This document shows, piece by piece, positions 1 through 5,903 of a stretch of 6,504 nucleotides of DNA (positions are counted from its first letter, which is position 1; every line of letters begins with the position of its first letter). A program made the translations under genes and the position numbers. Source of the stretch: Clostridiales bacterium (GTDB lineage Bacteria > Bacillota > Clostridia > Christensenellales > UBA1242); assembly GCA_003453435.1 (NCBI GenBank), contig DMLH01000045.1, forward strand, positions 1-6,504, in the 5' to 3' direction. The notes under the pieces were generated by a model. The model had not been told where the DNA came from, did not search any database, and saw nothing but the letters and a program-made list of their open reading frames with translations.

Positions 1-39
1 TTTTTAAAAAATATAAAAAAATAAAGGCGTATGCCTTTA
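1..39 (-). terminator. Rho-independent terminator after the 127-aa gene
   Basis: Read on the minus strand, the arms TAAAGGC and GCCTTTA (22-39) enclose a 4-base ATAC loop. They are followed directly by a long T-rich run (positions 21 down to about 1, broken only by a few A). The hairpin begins two bases after the TAA of the upstream gene, the expected place for the end of its transcript. Confidence 0.85.
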
Positions 40-41
40 CT

Positions 42-425
42 TTACAAATTTGCTTCATTAATGGGTTGAATTTCTCTTTCTAGTTGCTTTCTGGAAGATC
101 CATATGGCATTGCTTCAATTAAACTACGTAAATCAGCCCCACAAACTCTTGTTCCAAATCTATACATCAATTCTTCATTATTGCCTTTTATTACAATGTC
201 CTGAAGTTTATCTAGTTTTAATGCTTTCATGGCTTTTGAATTACCATAACAAAAACTGCTAAAAGTTTCAGCATATAAGCAAGAAATTAAAGCATCGTTA
301 TAGGAGCAAACCAATTTAGATAGGTCGCTAAACTCATTTAAAACATCTTCGTTTTTTAAACCTTGTTTAATTAATTTATAGCCTTTTTTCTCTATGATTT
401 TAAAAAATTCTAAAGCATTATTCAT
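42..425 (-). CDS. Hypothetical protein, 127 aa, probably soluble and helical
   Basis: I do not recognise this family. The protein reads as a mostly helical soluble domain with no signal peptide or membrane segment. It contains four cysteines, one in the sequence VCGADLRSLIEAMPYG in the C-terminal third, the part that looks most like a conserved core. The reading frame can be extended to a GTG at 437, but the ATG at 425 is the better start: AAAGGTGAGG (432-441) lies 6 bases upstream and is an excellent SD, and the GTG codon falls inside that SD. The gene follows the DUF2726-like gene by 77 bases with no terminator between them, so co-transcription is likely. No convincing promoter was found in the gap. 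Its own terminator follows at once. Function unknown. Confidence 0.8.
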   Translation of the reverse strand: MNNALEFFKIIEKKGYKLIKQGLKNEDVLNEFSDLSKLVCSYNDALISCLYAETFSSFCYGNSKAMKALKLDKLQDIVIKGNNEELMYRFGTRVCGADLRSLIEAMPYGSSRKQLEREIQPINEANL

Positions 426-502
426 ATTAAACCTCACCTTTAAATATACTAAATATATTTATTTTTAACTAATGTATTTAAAATCATGTTGTAAATTCAA
501 AT

Positions 503-1081
503 TTATTTTTTGTTCCTTAGTTGAGCAAGCACAACTGGGTCTATTGCCTCTAAAAATTTCTTTAATACTTTTTCTTTATCATAAGGAATATCTAAAATTT
601 CATAAGTAATAACCGGTATCGAAACGCTTTCAAATGCTTTGATAACTGAGGTTTCCAACTTTTGCATTGTGCTGTCACTAATACTTGGATAGTAAGTATC
701 AATAACTGCAATTGGCTCCATTGTTGATACTTTAACAACACAATAGTCAACGTGCTCTTCCTTAACAGCATTAAATAGAACCAAATTACCACCAGCCGGT
801 TTAACAATTTCGTCAACACCAAGTTTTGGCATAATCATAAATTCTTTTGGAAGAACAGAACGGAACATATAATAAAATTCAAGTTCCTTTGGCCAAAGCA
901 TAGGTACGTGCTTTTTCAGTTGATCCTTTGCATTAAAATTATTCCAATCAATTTTTTTTGCATTGTTTGTCACCTTTCTGTTTAGTTTAACTGACAAAAT
1001 GACTCCAATTATTATTGCCGTAACAACAATAACAACTCCAAAAATAAGTGTTAAATCTACCGCTAGCATCATATGTTTCAT
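503..1081 (-). CDS. Membrane-anchored DUF2726-like protein, 192 aa
   Basis: Residues about 7-31 form one hydrophobic segment followed by a basic stretch (KLNRK). This predicts an N-terminal membrane anchor with the rest of the protein in the cytoplasm. From about residue 64, the order of motifs (PKELEFYYMFRSVLP, then a PKLGVDEI strand, then FNAVKEEHVDYCVV, then a hydrophobic strand ending VIDTYYPS, then a helix and IPVITYEI) follows the layout of DUF2726 domains. That domain is often compared with restriction-endonuclease folds. The usual acidic pair plus Ser-His near the last strand is not intact: a single D128 remains, followed by TYYPS. Nuclease activity is therefore doubtful, and the family match is by eye only. 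The ATG at 1081 follows CGAGGTAAATT, a good SD. A strong promoter lies directly upstream. Confidence 0.75.
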   Translation of the reverse strand: MKHMMLAVDLTLIFGVVIVVTAIIIGVILSVKLNRKVTNNAKKIDWNNFNAKDQLKKHVPMLWPKELEFYYMFRSVLPKEFMIMPKLGVDEIVKPAGGNLVLFNAVKEEHVDYCVVKVSTMEPIAVIDTYYPSISDSTMQKLETSVIKAFESVSIPVITYEILDIPYDKEKVLKKFLEAIDPVVLAQLRNKK

Positions 1082-1101
1082 AATTTACCTCGTACACCTA
1101 T

Positions 1102-1130
1102 ATTATAACAAAACAAACTTGTTTTGTAAA
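1102..1130 (-). promoter_or_regulatory. Promoter of the DUF2726-like gene
   Basis: On the minus strand, TTTACA (1125-1130) and TATAAT (1102-1107) are separated by exactly 17 bases. The -10 box is a perfect match and the -35 box matches 5 of 6. Transcription would begin near 1095, leaving a very short leader that carries the GAGGT SD. Confidence 0.8.
1108..1127 (-). promoter_or_regulatory. Perfect inverted repeat filling the promoter spacer, candidate operator
   Basis: The arms ACAAAACAA and TTGTTTTGT (9 bp each, read on the plus strand) flank a 2-base AC centre. The 20-bp repeat spans the whole 17-base spacer and enters the -35 box. It has no T run in either direction that would make it a terminator, and its position is typical of a repressor site. 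It does not match the Gram-positive LexA box. The cognate regulator is unknown. Confidence 0.5.
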
Positions 1131-1227
1131 TAGGTATTTTTAAATAATTATAATTTTTTTATGTTATTCGTAAATAAAAATTTTTATTCAACTTGAAAAA
1201 TTGATTTTTACAATTAAAATAGTTTTT

Positions 1228-1263
1228 CTAAAAAATGAAAAACTGCAACACATGTTGCAGTTT
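1228..1263 (-). terminator. Rho-independent terminator of the paralogue pair
   Basis: A perfect 10-bp stem AAACTGCAAC / GTTGCAGTTT (1240-1263) with a 4-base loop begins 6 bases after the stop codon of the left-hand paralogue. On the minus strand it runs into TTCATTTTTT (down to about 1230). Confidence 0.88.
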
Positions 1264-1269
1264 AAATTT

Positions 1270-1722
1270 TTATTCTTCTAAAGTCATTTCTTCTTTTGCT
1301 ACTTTTTCAATTGCTTTTGCCTTTTTTACTTCGTTCTGTTTTTCCTTATTGTATTTGTCAATGAACTCGCTTTTTTCTTCTGGAGAATATCTTTTAATTG
1401 AGTATTTTTTTTCTAGTTTAACTAATTTGTTATAAATTCCCCAATACTTAAAACTTAAAAGCGACATATCTTCTATTGGTGTCGATAAATAATCATTATA
1501 CTTATTAATTGCGTTTTGTAAATCTCGTCTATTCTTTATATCATCAAATAAATAATACCACGCACCTGGCATTACTGTACCATTTTCAGTAGAATAAAAT
1601 ACAGATTCAAAATGTGGCTCGCTATATTCAATACCGTATTTCTCACACTCTTCACGAACAGTTAATGGCTCGTTGGATGGCATATTAAGTGCATTTAACA
1701 TTTTATTGTTTGTTTTGCTCAT
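1270..1722 (-). CDS. Hypothetical protein, 150 aa, second gene of a tandem paralogue pair
   Basis: Family not recognised. The first 33 residues, including NMPSNEPLTVREECEKYGIEY in part, are nearly identical to the upstream neighbour, with only residues 10 and 12 differing. The rest is much more divergent. Shared positions still show common ancestry: a P...Y segment near residue 52, NKY near 73, a KLE segment, IKRYS near 113, and a charged C-terminal helix with DKYNKEK..EV that looks like a coiled coil. There is no signal peptide or membrane segment. The ATG at 1722 is preceded by AAGGG about 9 bases upstream, and the gene lies only 16 bases after the stop of its paralogue, so the two are one transcription unit. 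A terminator follows. Confidence 0.82.
   Translation of the reverse strand: MSKTNNKMLNALNMPSNEPLTVREECEKYGIEYSEPHFESVFYSTENGTVMPGAWYYLFDDIKNRRDLQNAINKYNDYLSTPIEDMSLLSFKYWGIYNKLVKLEKKYSIKRYSPEEKSEFIDKYNKEKQNEVKKAKAIEKVAKEEMTLEE
1623..1722 (-). repeat. 100-bp direct repeat, left copy (5' end of the 150-aa gene)
   Basis: This matches 2116-2215 at 98 of 100 positions, with no gaps. The two differences are at 1689/2182 and 1695/2188. The match begins at the A of each start codon and ends just after codon 33; the bases upstream of the two start codons are not alike. Confidence 0.93.
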
Positions 1723-1738
1723 AAATCACTACCCTTGA

Positions 1739-2215
1739 TTATTTAATTAATCCTTTTTCTGCTTCTAATTTTTCTTTTATTGAGTTTACTTCTTTCATTT
1801 TTTCCGCATCATATCTGTCTAGGTACTTTTGCATTTCATATCTTGAATATCTTTTTATTTTTTCTGATTTTTCTACCCTCTCAAGTTTACTTTCAAAATG
1901 GAATAAACTAAATGATGCCTTCAAACCTTTAAATGGGTTAATTGAATTGTTTTCAGTATCTTGATAATACCTCAATGCTGTTTCATATTTATTTACAACA
2001 TCTATTAACTTTTTACATTTATCATATTCCGTATGTAAATAAAAAAATGGAATGACTTTCATATTATCCTCGTCATCGAAAATTTCAATCATTACAACTT
2101 CAAAAGCTGGCGGATTATATTCAATACCGTATTTCTCACACTCTTCACGAACAGTTAATGGCTCGTTGGATGGCATATTAAATGCATCTAACATTTTATT
2201 GTTTGTTTTGCTCAT
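1739..2215 (-). CDS. Hypothetical protein, 158 aa, first gene of a tandem paralogue pair
   Basis: Family not recognised. It shares its first 33 residues with the downstream gene, apart from D10 and F12. After that the core diverges: an acidic patch FDDEDN near residues 46-51, a P-F-F-Y-L segment, NKYETAL, and a C-terminal charged helix IKRYSRYEMQKYLDRYDAEK that aligns with the helix of the neighbour. It looks like a soluble cytoplasmic protein with a likely coiled-coil tail. The ATG at 2215 follows CGAGGTAAACT, an SD context almost the same as that of the DUF2726-like gene (TTTACCTCG on the plus strand at 2218-2226 and 1084-1092). It is the promoter-proximal gene of the pair. Confidence 0.82.
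   Translation of the reverse strand: MSKTNNKMLDAFNMPSNEPLTVREECEKYGIEYNPPAFEVVMIEIFDDEDNMKVIPFFYLHTEYDKCKKLIDVVNKYETALRYYQDTENNSINPFKGLKASFSLFHFESKLERVEKSEKIKRYSRYEMQKYLDRYDAEKMKEVNSIKEKLEAEKGLIK
2116..2215 (-). repeat. 100-bp direct repeat, right copy (5' end of the 158-aa gene)
   Basis: Partner of 1623-1722, 493 bases away. Both base differences change an amino acid (AAT/GAT at codon 10 and CTT/TTT at codon 12), and there is no silent difference across 33 codons. Confidence 0.93.
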
Positions 2216-2245
2216 AGTTTACCTCGAATTTTATATAACAACCAC

Positions 2246-2274
2246 ATTCTACCATAAAAAAACTAGGCTGTCAA
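2246..2274 (-). promoter_or_regulatory. Strong promoter of the paralogue pair
   Basis: TTGACA (2269-2274) is a perfect -35 box, with TAGAAT (2246-2251, 5 of 6) after a 17-base spacer. The start of transcription is expected near 2239, giving a leader of about 25 bases with the GAGGT SD. This is the best promoter in the window, so the pair is probably well expressed. Confidence 0.88.
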
Positions 2275-2329
2275 TACCCAATTTTATTTCTTTTTATTAT
2301 CTTAAATACATAAACGGACTTTTTAAATA

Positions 2330-2992
2330 TCATGTTCTCCAATCAATTTCTGTTTTGCCATGCAATTTCAAAAACTCATTGGCTTTTTTAAAATGATTAC
2401 ATCCAAAAAAACCACCATATGCAGAAAGTGGACTTGGATGAACAGATTTAAGAACTAAGTGTTTTTGCGTATTGATGTTTGCACCAATTTTTTGCGCGGA
2501 TGCACCCCATAAAATAAATACAAGTGGTTCATTGCGCTGGTTTAGTAAATCAATAATTTTTTGGGTCAAATTCTCCCAACCCATACTTCTGTGACTGTTG
2601 GCGTGACCTTTTTGAACTGTTAACACACTGTTTAAAAGTAGCACACCCTGTCTAACCCAATTTTTTAAATTACCATTTGTGTTTTGAAATCCATACTCCG
2701 CTTTAATTTCTTTAAAAATATTAACTAGGCTTGGCGGAAGTTCCACTCCATTTTCAACACTAAAAGAAAGGCCATGCGCCTGGTTCGGCTCGTGATATGG
2801 GTCCTGACCAATAATTACAACCTTAACATCTTCAAACCTTATGTGATTTATGCTATTAAAAACCAATTCTGGCTTTGGATATATCACTTTTGTTTGATAT
2901 TCATTTTCCAAAAATTTTTTGAGTTTTTTGTAATATGGTTTTTTAAATTCATCTTTTAATAATTCATACCAACTTTTTGAAATACAAAACAT
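2330..2992 (-). CDS. ung: Uracil-DNA glycosylase, family 1 (Ung)
   Basis: It removes uracil from DNA (from deaminated cytosine or dUTP misincorporation) as the first step of base-excision repair in the cytoplasm. Counting from the ATG at 2992 (220 aa, close to the usual length), the water-activating loop GQDPYH is at 62-67 with the catalytic Asp at 64. A Pro-rich PPSLVNIFKE loop follows, then GVLLLN with the uracil-stacking region, LVFILWG, and the DNA-intercalation motif HPSPLSAYGGFFGCNHF with His 185. The start is chosen because the segment SWYELLKDEFKKPYY aligns with the N-terminus of known bacterial Ung proteins. Extensions to an ATG at 3007 or a GTG at 3025 lack SDs and overlap the promoter. 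The gene ends in TGA. It stands alone with its own promoter. Confidence 0.96.
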   Translation of the reverse strand: MFCISKSWYELLKDEFKKPYYKKLKKFLENEYQTKVIYPKPELVFNSINHIRFEDVKVVIIGQDPYHEPNQAHGLSFSVENGVELPPSLVNIFKEIKAEYGFQNTNGNLKNWVRQGVLLLNSVLTVQKGHANSHRSMGWENLTQKIIDLLNQRNEPLVFILWGASAQKIGANINTQKHLVLKSVHPSPLSAYGGFFGCNHFKKANEFLKLHGKTEIDWRT

Positions 2993-2998
2993 AGTAAT

Positions 2999-3027
2999 AT
3001 TATACATTTTTTTTAAAAAAACCACAA
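2999..3027 (-). promoter_or_regulatory. Probable ung promoter, possibly giving a leaderless mRNA
   Basis: A perfect -10 box TATAAT (2999-3004) lies 6 bases from the ATG at 2992. Seventeen bases further upstream is TTGTGG (3022-3027), a weak -35 match (3 of 6). The spacer is an A8/T7 tract, which may be bent. The predicted first transcribed base falls on the start codon itself. Confidence 0.6.
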
Positions 3028-3091
3028 TTAAAATTTAAACGATTACTATAATTCAATTAGGTTAATATCAAAATTTATGAAAGCAAGTATT

Positions 3092-4165
3092 TTATTTTTT
3101 TGATAATTTGGCAAAAAAACAATCAGTTATATTATTGTTTTTAAACTTTTTATATAGCCATTCACAATTTTTGTCTTTTAACAATAATTTTAAAGCAAAT
3201 GCGCCCATATAATAATTTTCTTTAAACAGCGGATAATTTACCATTTTATAAATTTCATAATCATCTAAATTATCGTATGAATTATTAAATGCACATTTTA
3301 AAAAATTATAATATTTGTTTTCATAGTACAATTCATATTCTCTATTAAGCCCTATGGAAAGTTCGCAAAAAGTTGCCCAACCTTCAATTAAAAGCGAGGC
3401 TCCTAAATCAATATTGTTTTTGTTTTGTTTTATAATTTCAAAAAAATTACCATGGCCGGGATAAACTTCATGAAATAACGTATATAGTATATCGTTATCA
3501 GTTACATAGTCATTATTAAACAATACCAAAGTGTTATTCTTATATTCATCAAAAAAATATTCATCCCAGTATTCACCATAACCCATACCATTTTTTAGTT
3601 TTGTTGAATAATTAGGTATTATTCCTTGCCACTTATTTCTAAATTTTTCAAGATTTATATAATCAATAAAATTTTTATGGATTGTTTGCACATTTTCTTT
3701 TTTAGCACTATCAAATTTTAATGATGATTTAAAGGTATAATTATTTACGTTTTTAACAATTTCATCAAATAACTTTGCACCAAAAATTTTTTTATAATAT
3801 TTTTTGTAGTTAACACTGTTTTTACTTTTTATTGCACTATCAAGTATAAATAACAAATCGTTTTGTATTTCCTTGGGCTGTTTAGAAATTATATCAACAA
3901 AATCATTTCTCATTGAATTCGGAATGTTTGTTACCTTTGTTATATCTTTTTTGGCTTTTTGTATTGCTGCTTCTTTTTTATCAGGATGTTCCGTAATATA
4001 ATCAATAAGCATTTGAAATGTGAAAAAATCACTAAAAAAATCAATCATAAACTCATATTTTTTTTGTTCACGTATGGTTAATTGTTTAGTAAAATTTATC
4101 ACATCACTTTTAATATCTTCATCAAAATAAATTTGCCAAGGCCAAAACCAATGTCTTAATATCAT
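3092..4165 (-). CDS. DUF885-type predicted zinc metallopeptidase, short form
   Basis: Residues 232-238 (counted from the ATG at 4165) read HEVYPGH, the HExxPGH metal-binding and catalytic motif of DUF885 proteins. It is followed at 261 by EGWATFCEL, matching the family's EGWALYxE, which supplies a third ligand. Near 318 is NYYMGAFALKLLL, matching the conserved C-terminal Y..G helix. A cytoplasmic peptidase role is inferred; the substrate is unknown. At 357 residues it is clearly shorter than typical DUF885 proteins (about 550-600), with the loss on the N-terminal side. There is no signal peptide or membrane segment. The frame can be extended to a TTG at 4192, but the ATG at 4165 has a near-perfect SD, AAGGAGAG (4171-4178), 5 bases away. 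No clear promoter was found in the 103-base gap upstream, so it may be read through from trxB. Confidence 0.85.
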   Translation of the reverse strand: MILRHWFWPWQIYFDEDIKSDVINFTKQLTIREQKKYEFMIDFFSDFFTFQMLIDYITEHPDKKEAAIQKAKKDITKVTNIPNSMRNDFVDIISKQPKEIQNDLLFILDSAIKSKNSVNYKKYYKKIFGAKLFDEIVKNVNNYTFKSSLKFDSAKKENVQTIHKNFIDYINLEKFRNKWQGIIPNYSTKLKNGMGYGEYWDEYFFDEYKNNTLVLFNNDYVTDNDILYTLFHEVYPGHGNFFEIIKQNKNNIDLGASLLIEGWATFCELSIGLNREYELYYENKYYNFLKCAFNNSYDNLDDYEIYKMVNYPLFKENYYMGAFALKLLLKDKNCEWLYKKFKNNNITDCFFAKLSKK

Positions 4166-4268
4166 ATGAACTCTCCTTACTATAAAATTCAAATGTGAAT
4201 ATCATAATAATATTAACATATAAAAATACTTTTGACTACTTGATAACATAGATAATGAAAATAAATGT

Positions 4269-4694
4269 TTATTGAATATTTTGCACAAGCAACTTTTTTT
4301 TGTTTAGTTTTCCGTATTGAGCATTTATTTCTTTTTTGTATTTTAAAAATTCATCTGCGTTTAAACTTAACGCAAAATCAAAAATGTTTGTAATGCTTGG
4401 GGGTGCCATTATGCCATTGCCATCATACATTTTTAAACACAATTTATTTCGTTTTTTATAAAAAAACAGTCCTATGTCAAAATAGCAATTATGCACTTTT
4501 TTTGCAAAAATTTGCTGTTTTGAGCATAAAAAACATTGAAAATATGCCTTTTTTTTAAAAATTTTATCAAAAAGACCATTTTCAATGTTAATTAATATTC
4601 TAGGAAAAAGTGTTACGCTATATACTTTTTTAAGCGTCGCATAGCAAACTTTTTCAATATCTAAATCATCATTAATTTTATATTCTTTATTCAT
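4269..4694 (-). CDS. Hypothetical protein, 141 aa, coupled to trxB
   Basis: Family not recognised. The protein is basic and rich in Lys, Phe and Cys, with five cysteines including a CFLC pair at 54-57, and has no obvious membrane segment. The start overlaps the end of trxB by 8 bases (ATGAATAA) and has no SD of its own, so translation is probably coupled to trxB. A patch near 92-106, NGIMAPPSITNIF, resembles the Pro-rich loop of Ung (NGVELPPSLVNIF), but none of the Ung catalytic motifs is present. The match may be chance. An open frame with normal low-GC codon choice and the stop/start overlap support a real gene; the function is unknown. Confidence 0.7.
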   Translation of the reverse strand: MNKEYKINDDLDIEKVCYATLKKVYSVTLFPRILINIENGLFDKIFKKKAYFQCFLCSKQQIFAKKVHNCYFDIGLFFYKKRNKLCLKMYDGNGIMAPPSITNIFDFALSLNADEFLKYKKEINAQYGKLNKKKLLVQNIQ

Positions 4695-5637
4695 TAAAAT
4701 TTTGGTTCAAAAAGTTTTGAGCATTGGTTGCACAAACAGCACCATCACTGCCAGCGGTTATAATTTGCCTTAAACTTTTTTGTATTACATCACCACCAGC
4801 AAACACACCCGGCACACTTGTCATTAAATTTTTGTCCGTAATAATATAGTTATATTCATCAAGTTGAAGTTTTCCGCTTAAAAGTTCTGTGTTTGGAATT
4901 CTGCCAATTTCAATAAATAAGCCGTCAATTTGAAGTTGTGTTTCTTCTCCCGTCACAACATTTTTAAGCATAACACTTTCAAGTTTTTTATCACCTAAAA
5001 GTTCTGTGACAACCGTATCTTCAAAAACTTGAATTTTGCCTTGCTGTTTTAAAAGATTAACTTTGTTTAAAAGTGTCATCTGTGCCCTATATTTTTTTGA
5101 CCTATTAATTAAATATGATTTGCTTGCCAAATTTGTGAGATATGGTGCATCTTCAATTGCACTATTACCGCCACCAACAACCGCAACAGTTTTGCCTTTA
5201 AAAAACCCACCATCGCAAATTGCACAATAACTAACACCCTTGCCAGTTAATTCTTCCTCTCTTTTAAGCCCAAGTTTTCTTGGCCTTGCACCAAGTGCAA
5301 GTATAATAGTTTTAGCAAAATACTCACCATTTTGTGTTTTAACAGCCTTAATTTTGCCACCAAAATCAAAGTCAACTGCCTTTTCATATTTAATTTCTAC
5401 GTTTAATTTTTCGGCTTGTTGTTGAATTTTTGAAGCAAGTTCAGGCCCTGACACATTTTCAAAACCCGGATAATTTTTAATTTCATAAGTGTTTAAAATT
5501 TGACCGCCACAAGCGTACTCCTCAATAAGCAGGGTTCGAATCCCACTCCTTCCGGCATAAACACTTGCGCTAAGCCCGCAAGGCCCACCACCAACAATAA
5601 TTAAATCATAAACATTCTTTGTTTCCACGTTTTCCAT
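4687..5637 (-). CDS. trxB: Thioredoxin reductase (flavoprotein), altered NADPH motif
   Basis: It carries electrons from a nicotinamide cofactor through FAD and a redox disulfide to thioredoxin in the cytoplasm. Counting from the ATG at 5637 (316 aa, normal length), the FAD-binding GGGPCGLSAS is at 16-25, CGGQ follows, the redox pair CAIC (usual form CATC) is at 138-141, the second nucleotide-binding GGGNSAIEDA is at 155-164, and the FAD-binding GGDV is at 281-284, followed by LRQIITAGSDGA. The usual HRRxxxR motif that holds the NADPH 2'-phosphate reads NRSKKYR at 178-184, so two of its residues are changed. A longer start at 5649 exists, but its ATGGAG supplies the SD (GGAG, 5644-5647) for the ATG at 5637, 6 bases away. 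It lies 37 bases after the 60-aa gene and overlaps the next gene. Confidence 0.95.
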   Translation of the reverse strand: MENVETKNVYDLIIVGGGPCGLSASVYAGRSGIRTLLIEEYACGGQILNTYEIKNYPGFENVSGPELASKIQQQAEKLNVEIKYEKAVDFDFGGKIKAVKTQNGEYFAKTIILALGARPRKLGLKREEELTGKGVSYCAICDGGFFKGKTVAVVGGGNSAIEDAPYLTNLASKSYLINRSKKYRAQMTLLNKVNLLKQQGKIQVFEDTVVTELLGDKKLESVMLKNVVTGEETQLQIDGLFIEIGRIPNTELLSGKLQLDEYNYIITDKNLMTSVPGVFAGGDVIQKSLRQIITAGSDGAVCATNAQNFLNQNFNE

Positions 5638-5674
5638 TTTAATCTCCATTATATTATTAACATCGTTTTAGGTT

Positions 5675-5857
5675 TTAATTCTTATCTTGCTTGCCGTTTT
5701 TCTCGTTCAAAACCTTTTTGATTATCTTTTGAATTTTATTATTGTATTCGTCCTGTTCCATAATATCAAAAAATTCGTCATCCAACACTTTTTGAACGTC
5801 GCCAATCTGCTCCTCAATTTCATCAACAAACAAAATATTTTCGAAATCATCTTTCAT
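5675..5857 (-). CDS. Small acidic hypothetical protein, 60 aa, first gene of the trxB unit
   Basis: Not recognised. The first 40 residues are strongly acidic and helical (for example VDEIEEQIGDVQKVLDDEFFD), and the end is basic (KKVLNEKNGKQDKN), so it could be a helical adaptor or a coiled-coil dimer. There is no cysteine, signal peptide or membrane segment. The ATG at 5857 has only a weak SD. It is accepted as a gene because a strong promoter lies about 50 bases upstream and nothing else lies between that promoter and trxB. It could alternatively be a leader open reading frame affecting trxB expression. Confidence 0.65.
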   Translation of the reverse strand: MKDDFENILFVDEIEEQIGDVQKVLDDEFFDIMEQDEYNNKIQKIIKKVLNEKNGKQDKN

Positions 5858-5876
5858 ATTATCTTAATTCACCAAA

Positions 5877-5897
5877 ATTATGATAGTTTATCACAAT
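5877..5897 (-). promoter_or_regulatory. Imperfect inverted repeat at the transcription start, candidate operator
   Basis: The arms ATTATGATA and TATCACAAT (9 bp with one mismatch, plus strand) flank a 3-base GTT centre. The repeat covers about +1 to +21 relative to the promoter of the 60-aa/trxB unit, where a repressor would block initiation. It does not match the PerR or Fur box consensus. Confidence 0.35.
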
Positions 5898-5903
5898 AAT
5901 TAC

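Noticed and set aside
426..502. A separate promoter for the 127-aa gene
   Set aside because: The best pairing (TTGAAT, 18 bases, TACATT) is weak in both boxes, and read-through from the upstream gene explains expression.
1108..1127. LexA/SOS box in the promoter of the DUF2726-like gene
   Set aside because: The repeat lacks the GAAC-N4-GTTC core of the Gram-positive LexA site.
1623..2215. The 100-bp direct repeats as a mobile element, attachment site or CRISPR-like array
   Set aside because: There are only two copies, both within coding sequence and starting at start codons, with no terminal inverted repeats, integrase or transposase nearby.
2330..2332. Use of the Mycoplasma-type code (TGA as Trp)
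   Set aside because: The ung gene stops at TGA where Ung proteins end (after IDWRT), and the tryptophans checked in the window are TGG, including three close together near the DUF885 N-terminus.
3066..3105. Inverted repeat TATCAAAA / TTTTGATA as a terminator for the DUF885 gene
   Set aside because: The arms are nearly all A/T, the loop is 24 bases, and one arm lies inside the coding end. It would be too unstable to terminate transcription.
4166..4268. A promoter directly upstream of the DUF885 gene
   Set aside because: Several AT-rich -10-like words (TATGAT, TAATAT, TTATAT) occur, but none has a matching -35 box at a good distance. In sequence this AT-rich they are expected by chance.
592..5899. 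Several plus-strand or shifted-frame open reading frames (for example 592-822, 1235-1435, 2052-2396, 2774-2959, 5036-5230, 5240-5425, 5687-5899)
   Set aside because: Each lies over a better-supported minus-strand gene or its promoter, lacks an SD, and has the low-complexity composition expected of antisense reading of AT-rich coding sequence.
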